Shown: one piece after another, positions 48,901-62,848 of the stretch
Layout: the number at the start of each line of letters is the position of its first letter
Position numbering within the stretch: the first letter of the stretch is position 1
From: Vespula vulgaris
Lineage: Eukaryota > Arthropoda > Insecta > Hymenoptera > Vespidae
DNA length: 64,000 bases
Direction: 5' to 3'
Assembly: GCF_905475345.1 (NCBI RefSeq)
Contig: NC_066587.1
Span: 9,291,070 to 9,355,069 of the forward strand
Notes under the pieces: model-generated
Told to the model about the DNA's origin: nothing
Database searches by the model: none
The model's input: the letters and a program-made list of their open reading frames with translations, nothing else
Made by a program: the position numbers and the translations under genes

Positions 48901-50149
48901 CTGATCAATCTGTAATTATGATAACACAAGGTGTATCAGAAGATACCAATCTTTTATATAAAGTAGAATCAGAAGGCAATATTTTAATACCAACAGAAAA
49001 ATCTTGCTTAAAACCTTTAAAAGGAAATATTACGAAGTCTGATACTCAAATTTCCAAAATACCTCTTATACAAGACAAATCTATGAAAGAAATTTCAACA
49101 AAGATCTCTATAAGGCCCAATGTTAGAAAACTTGATATAACGCCATTCAATGAAGAAACATCAACCAAAAGAAGAAAAGTTACATCTGAATTTTTACCTC
49201 TTTTAGATGCAAGTAGAGTTATATATTCAACAAATACACAAACTCAAGCAAAAGATTTACTTTCTGGAATGAAAGGTAATTTGACATTAAAATTTATTAG
49301 TATTTTGAACCAAATATCACTTTTATATTATGATAAATTATGTGTTGTACTCTACAATGATCTATATGTATATACATATATTTTTATTTAATATATATAT
49401 AAATTTTGATTTATATTATTGCTAGTTAAAATACATAATGCAAGTTTCACTATAAATCTTTTACGGAAATTTAATTTTAAATATAGCAAATATAGTTCTC
49501 TACAAAATAATATCAATCGCATTAAATATACGAAATATATATATATGCATACATAAATGTACATATAAAGTTTATAATTATGTGATATCATCAATTGAAG
49601 ATGTCTGCATTGAAGATCTATGGTTACTACAAATTATAAATCAAAGTAAGACAAATAATTAATATGTAAACAAAAAATTTCTAAATTCAATCTTATGAGC
49701 ATTACATATATTTTTCTCTTTCTTCTTAAGCTGTTATTAATTTTATAAATTATTATATGTAAAGCATAGTATGTAATGTAGTTAATAGTCTTACAATAGA
49801 AATTATGGCATCTAGTGAACAAAGATTTTACAAAAATTTATTTATCTCGATACTTTTAATTACATTGTATTTGTATTTGAAAAAACATCTTTTATTACTT
49901 AAATATTTTTCATCTTCTGACAACATAAACTATATCATAAAAGAAGCAGTACTTTCAACATTTAAAAACAATGTCAATACTTTTACGAAATAAGGAAACT
50001 ATATTCATTTTTGTTTACTAATTTTTCAGTATGATGGAATCAATGGTCAAAATATGCATATGATACCACCAATTGCAGTTAAAGCATATCATGCAGCCTA
50101 TCATGTACAAGCTTCTATCACTACCAAAGAAGCAAAAAATTTGCATTGA
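45914..50149 (+). CDS. Unrecognised nuclear protein, paralog A (in-frame TGA)
   Basis: Exons 45914-45983, 46058-46304, 46370-46487, 46577-46721, 46843-46930, 47022-47394 and 47469-49275 join in phase. Weaker 3' exons at 49601-49645, 49800-49972 and 50030-50149 extend the frame to a stop, about 1062 codons in all. The N-terminal ~330 codons look all-helical and align exon by exon with the minus-strand gene at 56262-61927 (for example LLAIYVDIELRTSKRSKD against FLAIYIDMELKASRKTKE). The rest is an acidic, Ser/Asn/Asp-rich low-complexity region with EIIVIDFSKDNEE (about codons 414-426), a SUMO-interaction-like motif, and a basic TKRRKVTS near the end. Codon 140 is TGA (46470-46472). The ~600-codon exon 7 is nevertheless fully open, so this is either a very recent pseudogene, a sequencing error or recoding. 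No named family is recognised. Confidence 0.6.
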
Positions 50150-53100
50150 AAATATGATGGATAAGATCTAAAAATCCTGAATATAGTATGAATATAGTAT
50201 ATTGATAATTTAGCAAATTAAATAACTTCGTGGATATGCCACAAATAAATAAGGTATTTGAATATGAAATTCAAAATTAGTAATTACTAATTAATTTTGT
50301 GAGTATTATTTATATGAAAACTAATATCACACTGAAAGTAAGCCCTATACTAATTTAAAAATTTTAGAATCAAGGTTATTTCAAGGTCATATTACACAGA
50401 TAAATATACAGTAATATTGTTTATAACATACAACCAAAGAAAATTTTCGTATATTTGTAAAAAACATGAGTGATCTTGAAAAAGCCATTAAAAAGTAACA
50501 TTTATAAAAAAGAATTTTATTCCATCTAGTTCGTCTTCTTAAACCATTTAAATTACATACAAAATATTTTTCGTATTGTCACAAATAGATGAGATATTTA
50601 GATAGCTTATATACTATCGTTCATTTTTTTCAATTTTATGATTATTTGATTCCATTACTAAGCCATTTGTTAGTGATTTGAGAATATGTTACTTATATTA
50701 TTTTAAAGTTATTAAAAAAAAGTAGAAATTATTAAATCCCGATATATACATAAAAATATTTTGCATATTATTTTAATATTAAAAAGGAAAAGTTTCCTGT
50801 AAGTAATATATATGATATGAGGGATACTTAACAATATTTGTTTTCTATGCTTCATGATTTTTAACCATAATTATTGTATAATCAAATATTTTACAAAAAA
50901 CAATTATTTATTATTGATTATCTCATTATGAGTTAATTTTTTATCTATAATAACATTATACTTTTTACTCTATATATGAAACAAAAAAATAATCAATAAT
51001 TTAATGTTTATAATATATAATTCATAATAGATAGCCGATTCTAAAATGGTATTATTGAGAACTACATTTATATTTTAATGATATAATAAAAATATAAAGT
51101 ATACTTTTATTAAATTTTAATTAAACAAATATAAGAAAACGTATGTGACTTTATTTTAAATTAGCAGCATATTAATCTTATTATTAGTACATATTTTCCT
51201 AGAATACTTATTTGTAAAAATTGTTGGTTTATATATATATGTGTGTATATATATATTGATGATAAAGTGTAATAATGTAAGTAAAGGTATATGAAAATAA
51301 TAAGGTCACAATGTTCTCCTTAATATTTATCAAAAGTAATTACCTTGTTCAAAAAACAGATATAATTATTATTCTTTAAATGTTCATACATAGATGATAA
51401 TATAATATCATATAAGAAATAAAATCTTACATCGTAATTGAAGATTTTGACAGAAAAAAATTAATGATAACAGTGAATGTAATAATAATTAATTTTAGCT
51501 TAGCTAGAATCTGTAACTATTATCTTTGTTTTGATTATTTTTATTATACATTAACATTAAGTCTTAACAGGGTGCAATACAAGAAAATGATATATTTTTA
51601 TTTAAACTCAATGGCACATAACTATTATATAACATATTCCATATATATTAAATTTCATTAGTAATATAAGGAAAAAATAGAAAAGTTATCATTGATTTTA
51701 ATATTGAAATGTAATGGTTTACTATTAAATCAATTTAATTATTTTTTTTTATGTAAATACGTTTTAAAAATCATTAATGATTACTTACATATAATTGTTA
51801 TATTTTCTTTATCAGTACAAAATTTTGTACTTTTTTATACAAAATATTTTAATTTTACAGTTAACTAATAAGAACCTAATTTTCGTAAAAGTATAGTATT
51901 TAAATATGTTTGAAATCCTCTTATAATTTTTCATTTTTATTTTAGATATATGATCAAATTACGATAAAATATATTTAACCTCATAATTTATGATAAGTTC
52001 CATATTATTTATGATTATTTTGCTTGATTTCAAATGTAAACTGATGTTTTTATATCTCATATTTATTTTTTATTATTTATTACTGTTAGAAGATTTACAG
52101 AAATCTTAAAAAAAATGTTCGACATCCATATTTTTTTTATCTTCTTTTTTGCTTAAAATTATATTTCTATGATCATATATATAGTTGATTGTAATACGTT
52201 AATTATTAGTATTGTTTAAGATATCTTTTGTATAACATAAAATTTAGTGATTATAAATTATGTATTCAATTCAAGTTTAGCAAGTCAAGCAGTTATTTTT
52301 AAATAAATAATTTAAATTATATTTAGATATCAATAAATAAAACAAATAGATATATAAATATGTACATATATTCGTACATAACAATAATATAAGTACATTC
52401 ATTAAACAACCGAAAGAAACATATTTTGTTATTTGCGATATTATCTTTCAACTATTGTAAATTTATAACATGCAAGGGAAACCGACTATGAAACAAATTA
52501 TTTACACATTGTGAGTTTTTTAAGCATGATAAATATTAAATTGTATCTGTTTTTATTTTATAATATAGAACAGAGAATGAATCAAGAAAAAATAATGGAA
52601 AAACTATAAGAAAAGAAATTATTATAAATACATTAATATCTAGTTTGACTAAATAAAAAGTTGCCATTTCTCATAAGAAATGAAGTTTTTATACATTTAT
52701 AGACAAATTTGATGATGTATCTGTTCATTTATCTGTTTATTTATTTGCTAACAAGCAAACTTTTACTTTTAAACTTTTTATCTTTTAAGTAAACTTTATT
52801 TGAACAAAATCATAATATTATAATAATAGTCATATTCTTCTAAATTGAGGCGCACTAAACACTCAGTCTATAATAGTTATTTTACAAGAAATAAAGATAG
52901 TACTTTCTCTTTATCATTATTAGAGGAAACACACGCATATATACATATAAATTTAATATATCTCAAATATAAGAAAAGTATTATTTTCGCTATCGTATAG
53001 TTAAATTTGCATATTTCATATTTTATTCATGATTGAGTTTGTATTTCCCAAAACAATAATAATTAAAATGTGATGTCTTTATTTTATAATTGCCAAATAA

Positions 53101-54926
53101 AGTAATATAATATCAACTTATAATAAAATAATAAACTACTTTAAAATGTAAAAGAGAAATTAATCAATTTTTCCTTAATAAATCTATATTTGTAAGAATT
53201 CCTAGAAGTTTTCTCTATTTAAGATCTAAATTAATAAACATAAATTGATACATTATACAGATATGAAATGTTTTAATTTAATATTGACATAATTAAAACT
53301 ATCAGACTTATTTGTTCAGGCATCATAATATTAAATAATGAAACACACACACGCGCAAAAATTACGAAATTATATCTTTTTTTATGTAAAATAGAAATTT
53401 TCAGACTTTTTTCATAAAAAAAAATGATAATATTTAGCAAAAGAAAAAAAAAAGATTATGATATGTGAATACAATACATTATTTTCATAACAAGTGAGTT
53501 ATTTGGCAATATAGACAGAAATTGTTAAACTATGTCAAATGATATAGCATGTTTGTATAACACAATATTATATAAAGAAAATCACAGGTTTGAGATCAGA
53601 TATTGGGATATGGCACCGAAGTATTATATTTGAAAAATTTATAAATTTAGTTAACCAATATCAATAATCTAAATTAATAAATAATATTGTAGTTCATAAT
53701 TATGTTAAAGTTAAATAAATTTTGCAAATGTGTGCATATTGATATATTTATCATTTCTAATTGTGAACTGTTCATTTAGTGATGTTTGAGAGTTATATGA
53801 TGTTATACTATAATAATTTTTCATATTAACATAGATCTTCTCACAAAAAATGTAAAGTTATAACGAAAAACGAAGTTGAAATATTTCAATATAATTTATA
53901 ATATTATTTATGCATTGTTAAGCCGTGAACTAGATTTTTCCTTTTGAACTTAATAACTATTGCAAGTTTATATTCATGTTTCATTTTTACAAATTTCTTT
54001 TTTTATCTTGTGTAAATGAGTGATTATGATTAAACAAATATTTATATACACATATTAACACATTGATTGCCATGCAAATATAGCAAATTTTAACGTAGAG
54101 GACATAGAAGAATTTTTATTATTATAAGCATATAATGATAAATTGTTGCATAGTATGGTTAAATAAGCTTATAATTTTATCAATAATGTGTTTATTTTAT
54201 TGATTGCTATAGCTCACAGTATATTAGATTACTTTTGATAATTTGTTAGTAAGCTAACAATGCTACATTTTCTATATAGATACTGTAAAAAACTATGCAA
54301 AGAAATAACAACATTTTTTATGATTGCAATGGTCAACCTTATTTTCATTTACGCTGTTTTAATACAGTTCAATGCAAAATCTAATTTTTGTAAAATATCA
54401 TATTTATTTTCTAAATCAACAAAAATGAACTGATTACTAATATTTGAAGTAGTAATTTACACATACATTATTAATAAAAAAATAAAATTTTTTTTATAGT
54501 TTCATTATTCTGTCAATAGCATTAATGAAAATTAATAATAATCAGTCATTTTTGCAGAATAGCATACTTTCTAGTTTATGCTGTTACAGTTATTTGCATT
54601 GTTCAAAATTTTTTTTATTCAATTTATAAATTTTTTTAACTTAGTACATTTAGTGCCAATCACCAATGATCATTGTAGCCTTATTGAGGAAACAGGCAAT
54701 CAATGTATTAAATGGTTTAACAAAATGTATATGTTTCTTGCATATACTGATAAAGCAGAACAAATATATAATAATGTCATATATTTACGGCTAAAAAGCA
54801 TTCTATCATTTAAATTAAAGCTGATATTTGTTAAATACAGTAAAATAAATGAATTGACTAGTTATGCTATACTTCGATACCTGTGTATAATAATTCATAA
54901 TTGCTTTACTCCAACATTTATGTGGA

Positions 54927-54984
<58 letters not shown>

Positions 54985-56261
54985 ACATATATATGTATAT
55001 ATATGAAACAAATGGACAGATTAAAATTTAGGAGCACAGAAAATATCTCCACTTTTTGTTATATTGTTACTTTTGGTTCATTTGGCGATTTCGTTGACAT
55101 CACACATTTATAAAAGTTGATATTGTTGATGTTTTATCAAATAATATATCTGAAAAGAAAATTCTTAAATCAGTCACATTTATTATTATATATTTGTATT
55201 TTACTTTGTGCATATCTTTCACATTATTACCTTTGTAAACTTTCTCTCAATGACTTGTTTATTCATGAATCAGTTTTGGTACCATGACTTGAGGATAACA
55301 CTGCTGATCATAACAACCATTAACTTAGTTTCCACATATATATCCCAATCTACTTTTTTCTTTTACTATAATCTATAAAATATATTTTAACAATTAATAT
55401 TTATTTTTAATAATAAAATAAAATTTATATAAGAAAAAACAATATCATTATAATGATGCGATAATAAAGTCATGCAGGTTATGCATTTATAACTGGATTA
55501 GATGATATTTACAAAAAAAAAAGAATAGATGCTTTCTCCATATGAATAGGAGCTAAATTAAATAAAAAAGTGTAGTTGTTTATTTTTTTTTATTTTTACA
55601 TTACTATATATTAAAGAAAGTATCTTACCTTGTAATTTTATTAGTACGATGCGTATGTAAAGTAGACGAATTTGGCATGTTTGTTGTACATATGTTATAT
55701 ATACATAATTAGATAGACATTTATTTTGAAACTTTTTATAAGTTAATCACAGCAGTGATAAAATGACATGACATAATTGAAAACTACATTCTTTTTACTA
55801 AATTTAAAAAAACATGAATGGAATGAAATTTAAACTTAAAATAAATTATTTGAATACAGCTTTGTATTATTTGAATACAACTTTTACTTTGATTAATTAA
55901 TGATACAAACATAGATTCTAGATAACAGTCTTAAAATTCTCTACACATTCATTACTACAATAATTAATTAAATATTATGATATCTTATGAAAAAATGATT
56001 CCTAAAAATCTTCCACGATGATGCTTTGTGGATTTTCCATGATGTTCTTCATAGTCGATCTTCTATTTATTTGTAGATATCATTTATAGTATCTTCCAAC
56101 GATGAAAACTCATATTTACATACATGTGGACACATACATACACATCATATTTATGAATTTACATACATTCACAATCTTGTTACTTATATCATATTTCCAT
56201 CTTTTTATTTTGTATTTCTGTGACATTTACAATAATGAGTTTCGTAATTAAACAGTATTGA
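50150..56261. other. 6-kb AT-rich desert between convergent paralogs
   Basis: Very AT-rich sequence holding the 3' flanks of both paralogs. Many short frames exist, but none has a domain or splice structure. The longest (54578-55006) runs into a TA repeat. No RNA gene, inverted repeat with defined ends or transposase was recognised. Confidence 0.55.
54930..54980. repeat. TA microsatellite
   Basis: A pure TA repeat of about 50 bp within the AT-rich desert. Confidence 0.9.
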
Positions 56262-59200
56262 TCATCGACTGTTTTTCCTACGTTTACGTTTCAATACACC
56301 CGATGAATTCCATTCTGGATCATTGTCAGAATAAGAATAATTTACTTTAGGGACATTTCTTTTCGAACTTCTGGTTCTTCTGGTGGGTGATCGACTTTTT
56401 TTTGCTTTTTTATAAGGTACATCTGTCGCTATAGTTTCTGATGCAAATCGTTTTATTGTTGTCATTTCGGATGCAGCGATTTCTTTACGTTGTGCAGGTG
56501 TTTTAAATGTTCTTTGATGGCAAGATTCTTGGCATGCTGTAGCATTTGATTCATGTGCCGTGGTATCATGAATGTCCTTACAATAATCTCGTCGTACTAA
56601 ATTTGCACTAAAATGATAATTATTATGCAAATCATCTTTTCTGGTAGGAGACAATTCAAAAACTGGTTTTACGATTTGCTCCTGATGTTTTTGTGTAGTG
56701 TCAAGTGCTTCTAAAGCTGCTATAGACATCATAGGTATACCAGGATAATTATCTAATTTTTCTGTTTTTATTGGTATTTCTTTATATGCCATTGACATCA
56801 TAGCATGTGCTTTTAATCTTTTCTTAAGAGGTAATTTACTATTGAAGTTAGTTTTATTCAATCTTGTTGCATCACACTTCATGTCAATTTTTTCTAATGT
56901 ATTATTTTGTAAACGATCTTGTTCTACTTTATATAAAATTTTATCATCATACAATTTTCCTATAACAGTTTCATTTTTCGTCCTGTCATGTTCTTGGACG
57001 GTGGATGCTTGTACTGATGAATGCGTAGGCAAAAAATATGAGTTACTTTCAATGCATGATACATGAGAATCTGTACCAGGATGTATACATTGTCGACAAT
57101 GTGTAACTATATCATATGTACAATTTAAACACGAACAATGCGATCTCCCACGAGAATTGTTCGTATTTACATGAGAGTGTAAAGATGCAGTAGTATTTAT
57201 TTGCAAACTACAAGAGACAGATGTACAGTGCTTATGATATGGCACACATAAATCTGTAGTGGCTGAACAATTACTACAAATTGATGATGGTAATGCAGTA
57301 GGATGAGATGCAGGAATATGTAATGGATGTTGCGATTCAATTGTTTCACGAGAATGTGGATGCATTCCTGCAAATCCCTGTACAGCATAATTAGTTGTAA
57401 TGCGATTAGGAAGTGTAGTAAATTCTTGCTTAATATTTTGTCTACAAGCAGAGATAGATTTTGATGAAGATTTATGTTTATCATTCCCTTCATTAGTTGT
57501 AGTTAGGCTTGCAGAATCAATATCTTGCAAAGTTGCTTGAAGAGTAGACAGTATATTCGCTCTGAGTGAAGCCTTTTTTGTATATAATTTTTCTTCTGCA
57601 AGATTTAATATTGCATTATCTTCTTTAGGTTCTATTTTAATACCTTTTTTTGCTTCAATAGAATGTTTTTCTTGTATAAAAGTATGATCAAGAGTGTTAA
57701 TAATCTCAAATGATGTACAATCTTCTGAAGGTGATGTTGGCCAATTCTTTTCCACGATCTTACTTGTTTCATTGTCATTATGATTTCTTGCATTTTCTAC
57801 AGCTTTATTGATGATATACAAATTACTATTTGGCGATTTTTGCAGCAACACAACTGTTTCTCCGTTCAGTATAACATTTGTATTTTCTTTGGTAGATTGT
57901 ACATTATTTTCAAGTGGAACCATAATATCTGACAATGTATCTGATGTTTCATAATTCATAGAACCTTGAAAAATGTGAGGAACGTTCACGGAAGATGTAT
58001 TTTCTGCATTTGTTGTATTTCCATTGCTCGTAGATGTTAATTTAACACAAAGTTCCACTTTTTCCAATTCATCTTCTGGATAAACACCGACAATCCGATT
58101 AATTAATTCGGTTGTGGGATTTTCACAAAGTTGTGATATAGTATTGGACGAATCATTAGTATCTGTTTCATCATCAATGACTTGTTTAGATGAAGTATTT
58201 TTTAAAACGGCATAATCTTTAACTTTGATTTGATCACATCGTGTCTCGGATTCAGCTTTTAAATGTGGTACATGTTGAGATACACTAGCTAATAAGGAGA
58301 GACCATCAATATTTTCTTCAGCACTTAACTCAGTACTATGTATAATATATCCCTTGTCAGAGGTTTTAGGATCGTTATTTATTTCTTCAATTTCAGAGAA
58401 GTCCTCATTTATATTCTTACTTGCATTACCATCATGAGAATTTTTTAATAGTTGTACATCTTTCTGAAAAATAGTCGGTAATACAGGATAATTATGTGAC
58501 TTACTCTGATCTATACTCTCTATAACAATTTTTTGGTTGCTATCATTCTCATTGTATATTTGTTTATCATACTCTATAGATTGATTTGCATATTGATTAT
58601 TTACAATGTCTCCTTTGCATGTATGTTTCATTTCAATATCATGTATTGCTATATTCTTTGCAATATTAATTAAATTTTCTTCTGAATTATAGATTTTATC
58701 TTCAAAATCAAATGTCTTAATGGTGCTCATATCATCACCATCTTCAATAGAATTATCGATTTCAACTTCAGCTTGTACATCTGAATCATCTCCATTCATT
58801 ATGCTGAAACTTATTGTACTACTTAAATATCCAGGACAAGAAACTTCAGAATTCTTTTGAGATTCACAAAATGTCTGCTGTTGTTCTAAGATTTCATTAT
58901 TAATAAGAAAACCTTCTTTATTTTCATATTTGAATGTATTATTCATAGACGATTTTAAAATTGTACATCTCTCAGATTCTAGCTTTTTACTCCTACTATT
59001 ATTCTCTAATTCAATTATGCTTATACTTTGGCTTTCATTGAACTTTTCCAAATAAGAATTTGTAGACAGATCTTTTTCTTTTACACAATCAGATTCTATG
59101 TCTTTATTATTCAATGTTTCCTGGACACAATGTTCATCTTGTTTAACTTTTAAATAGGCAATTATGTCCTCTGATGTGCTACTTTCCACTATGATCTTAC

Positions 59201-61927
59201 TAAGATTTAGGCTATCTACCTCGTCTTTGGAGTTACACTGAGAATCTATTGTGATACTTTCTATAATTGAAGGTTGTGGTTTTAAATCACAGATTTTCTT
59301 GTTAACATCGCTTCTTTCACATATTTCATTCTCTATAGAAATGTCTTTTTCTATCAGTCCTTTAATCACAGCCTGTTTAAGTCTATCGTTTATAGTGCTA
59401 CTTTTCTTTAATTCCAAAACATTACTATCATTATAATATTTCCGAGTATTTGTAGGAGCATCTATAGTTTCAACAGTTGCATTTGATACATATTCATTGT
59501 TATCAGAAGATGGATTAGTTGTTGTATCAATATTAACATCATTACAATTTTTTGTATAAATTATCGATGACGCTAATTTTTCACTATTTAATGATTCTGT
59601 AAGTGCTGAAAGAATAAGATTAGAATTCTTTATATCCGTGTTACCACTGTTCTTAACATCACAAATAGAAGAATCTACTGCATCATCTTTGGAAGTTACT
59701 TTGGAAGTCCTTAATGTTATATCTTGTAATTGGCAATTACTTTCTGTTGCATACTTTGTTGAATTGGTATTATCCACTTTTTTCTGTATTTTTCTTTTCA
59801 TCTTCATTGAAGTTTTCATAGTTTTTAAACCTATTTGTTTCTTGGCTTCTTCCAACCATGCAGGTTTCTTAGATTTTTTCTTATTTATTATGCATTTTTC
59901 AATCTGTACGTCATTTGTTAGGTCAATAACTATAATTTTATTCGATTTTTTCAAATTTCTTTGAGAACAAGGTTTAATTTTCGTAAATACTTTTGGAGCA
60001 ACACGATTGGTAGAAATATTATCCGAAATTTTACCTAAACTTTTAAAACATGTTTCATCTGTTATAGTTACAGATTTACAAGAATTATGCAAAGAAATAA
60101 AGTTACTACAACTACTGTTATCAGATAAATTAGAATTGACATTATTATGAAAATTATCTATATTTTTAGGTGCTAGGTCGACGTCCTAATAAGAAAAAAA
60201 GCAACCATTATTAATATGTACTATTTAACATTTAAAAAAACGTATTTACAAACATAATAAACTATGTTATACTTCATACAAATATAAAATTATTATATAT
60301 AAAATATAGTATTTTTGTATATTGTACATATGTATGAAATAGTTGCTTCTTACAATTTACCTCTGTATTACACACAATTATATTTTTATAGACGAAAATA
60401 TATGCTATTATATAAGTAAATCTGAGAAAGTAATGTTAAAGAACATTATAAAGTTGATTACCTTTTCTATATCACATATACTGGATGAACTCATAGTGGC
60501 TCTTATATCCTTACTGTACTCTTTATATATTCTTTTATTACTTTCTTTAGAAAATTGTACAAATATTTTGCAAGACCTTCTTGTGTCAAATTTGTATTGT
60601 AAAAGAAATTTTGCAGCGTTTGATTGAAACTTTGGCACTTTTGGTAATACGCCATCCAATAAATGTGGAAAAGTAGGTGGTGGCCCAAGAGAAGTAACTG
60701 CAGCTGCAGTAATTTCATTTTTTATTGGCACGCTACTATTTATTTTCCTCCATAGGCGATATACAAGTAAGTAACGCACATACATAATGTTTGATTCTGG
60801 ATGTAAGGGAATATTTTTAATAATTTTCCTGTAACACAACTTTCATTAAGATAGGAATATTAATTTACATAATAGTAAAATCCGTAAAAGGTTCTTACGT
60901 TATTACTGGATTTAAAATGGCATGGTAACTGCGACACATAAATTGTACCTTTATAAGAGTATCTAACAAGTGTTCTGTGGAATGTTCTACAAAAAGTATC
61001 CAATTATTTACAACATGATAAATTAATTGTAAATAAAATAAACCTTAAATACATACCAAGATAAACATATAGGCAAGAAATAAGTCTAGCACAAATTTTA
61101 CCCTGATCTTCCTTAGTTTTTCTTGATGCTTTTAATTCCATATCTATATATATTGCCAGAAAGTCTGACATATAATTAAGATAAATACATCTATCATGAT
61201 TCTGTAAGATATATTTTGTTTAATAAGATATTTAATTAAATATAAATTTTATTTAAATTGTTAGTTATGTTTATTTTCTTACCTCTGAAAGCATACGGTA
61301 AATGTATAAGAATAAAACTAAGGTATCACTAATAGATTCCTTTAACCGTGCTGCCCATAAAGGTCTTGTATAACATTCATTTACACTGATGCTAATATTT
61401 CTGTAATAAGAAAATAGCATTTACTTTTTTATCTAATCTTCCTTGAACTAAATAAAGAATTGTAATAAATATTCTTATGTAATTATACTAATTTTACTTG
61501 AATATATGGACTTTACTCGTTATAATTATCATTAAAAGCTATAGAGTTGTAATTGGGAACTATGTAAACATACCCACGTGTGTAATATATTACTTATATT
61601 ATATATATCACATTCTATTCCATACACGTGCGCGCATGAACACGTGCGCACGCACGTGTAAACACAAATATCACAATCACATGATGCTGTTATTTTTAAA
61701 ACCAGTTCTCTGATAATTAATACTGGTAATTAGTTATAAAATTAAGATTAAAATATAAACTTTTTTCATAAAAAAAGTGTAATTCATGTATATTACCTCA
61801 TATAGTACTGCATAAGCTCTGTTAAAGAAGACATATTACAATCCTTGTATATGATTCTACACATTTTTTTAAATTCAAAAATCCATGGAAATAAATCTGT
61901 TAAAGATTTTGTATCTTTGTCCATCAT
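56262..61927 (-). CDS. Unrecognised large nuclear protein, paralog B
   Basis: Six exons, 61927-61797, 61400-61283, 61201-61057, 60986-60899, 60828-60462 and 60185-56262, give about 1590 aa in phase. Exons 2-4 have exactly the same lengths (118, 145, 88 nt) and phases as exons 3-5 of the plus-strand gene at 45914, so the two are inverted paralogs. Residues 1-285 look all-helical (LTDLFPWIFEFKKMCRIIY, NIMYVRYLLVYRLWRKI). Next comes KIIVIDLTNDV at about residues 366-376, a near-perfect SUMO-interaction motif. A long acidic low-complexity stretch follows. A Cys/His-rich segment (about residues 1245-1325: SSICSNCS, PYHKHCTSVSC, HCSCLNC, HCRQCIH) may bind zinc. The tail is basic (KKAKKSRSPTRRTRSSKR, KRKRRKNSR), fitting a nuclear or chromatin protein. 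The 3.9-kb last exon is fully open. No known family is recognised. Translation may begin upstream if an extra 5' exon exists. Confidence 0.8.
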
Positions 61928-62602
61928 ATTTTCTTGTTTTTTGTTAATCGTAGCTTTCTTTATATCTGTATATTCGTTACAATGTAAGTGTTAATAAACG
62001 ATATGAAGCAATCCATATATCTACATATATTACAAAACAAGTATTTGAAAATATTTATAAATAATATATAATGCAATACTGATAAATCAATAATTCTTTG
62101 TACTCATTTCTTCTTTATACTTTTCTTTCTATAATTTCTTTGTAAATATTATTTCATTTAAAATAATTTTTTTTGCAATAAATATAATGTTAAAATGTTT
62201 TATTCAAGAAATAAATCTATAAAATACGTATATTTCTTATTAATAGCACTAAAACGATATAAGAATAATCTTGAATTCAAAAAAGATAAAAGACGATACA
62301 AATAATAACAAATGATAAATACGTTATAACGAATTTTCATTTTTGAAATCTACACGATTTTATGTTATAAAGATTTTCAAAACGAACATGTTTTTACGAT
62401 CCACAATGAATACATAATTCTTCTAATCGAAATAAGATAAAAGAATAAAATGAATAAAGAAACAAAAGAGAAACTATTGATCTTCCACGAGGAAGGATAT
62501 CACATTATTGAGTCAACGTATGATGCTTACGAATACTGAAATACAAGTAAACATATTCAAGCAAACGAATAACGCGTCGTGGGAGACGCATAAAAGAAAA
62601 CG
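61928..62602. promoter_or_regulatory. Divergent intergenic region
   Basis: 675 bp between the start of paralog B (minus) and the next plus-strand gene. It probably contains both promoters. No clear TATA box or coding exon is seen. Confidence 0.35.
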
Positions 62603-62848
62603 ATGTTACCTTGTTTCGGGACGTTCGTCGCTATATTATTGGTTGTGCTTATGGAAATCTCCATTGCACCAACGTTTATGTCGAAGTCACCTTCGTTCTA
62701 TCGTTTATATTACGTAAAATTATTTTCAACGATCATGGCACACCTCATGTTAGGAGAGAGAGTTCGAAGCAAACTAATGCGACAGCATCCTCTCACGAAC
62801 TGCGTTCCAGGCAACGACCATATTGATACTGCCGTTTTCACGACGGCC
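62603..62848 (+). CDS. First exon of an unrecognised membrane/secreted protein (partial)
   Basis: An ATG at 62603 opens an 82-codon exon ending at a strong donor (GCC|GTAAGAG); a second possible donor is at 62862. The N-terminus LPCFGTFVAILLVVLMEISI is a signal anchor or signal peptide. It is followed by a basic/hydrophobic stretch (YRLYYVKLFSTIMAHLMLGE) and TNCVPGNDHIDTAVFTTA. Base composition is more balanced than the surroundings, which supports coding. The remaining exons are not recognisable in the last 1.1 kb and probably lie beyond the window. I do not recognise the family. Confidence 0.5.

Noticed and set aside
47508..49391. Reading paralog A as an independent single-exon gene
   Set aside because: The frame has no ATG at its left end and continues in phase from upstream exons that align with paralog B.
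54578..55006. 142-codon plus-strand frame in the AT desert
   Set aside because: The C-terminal third is a TA repeat (Ile-Tyr), the rest is Phe/Leu/Ile/Asn-rich as expected for AT-rich DNA, and there are no splice signals or known domain.
50150..56261. Possible hidden gene, telomere-type repeat or CRISPR-like array in the AT-rich desert
   Set aside because: No regularly spaced repeats, no TTAGG runs and no coding exon found by reading both strands. CRISPR arrays are not expected in an insect genome.
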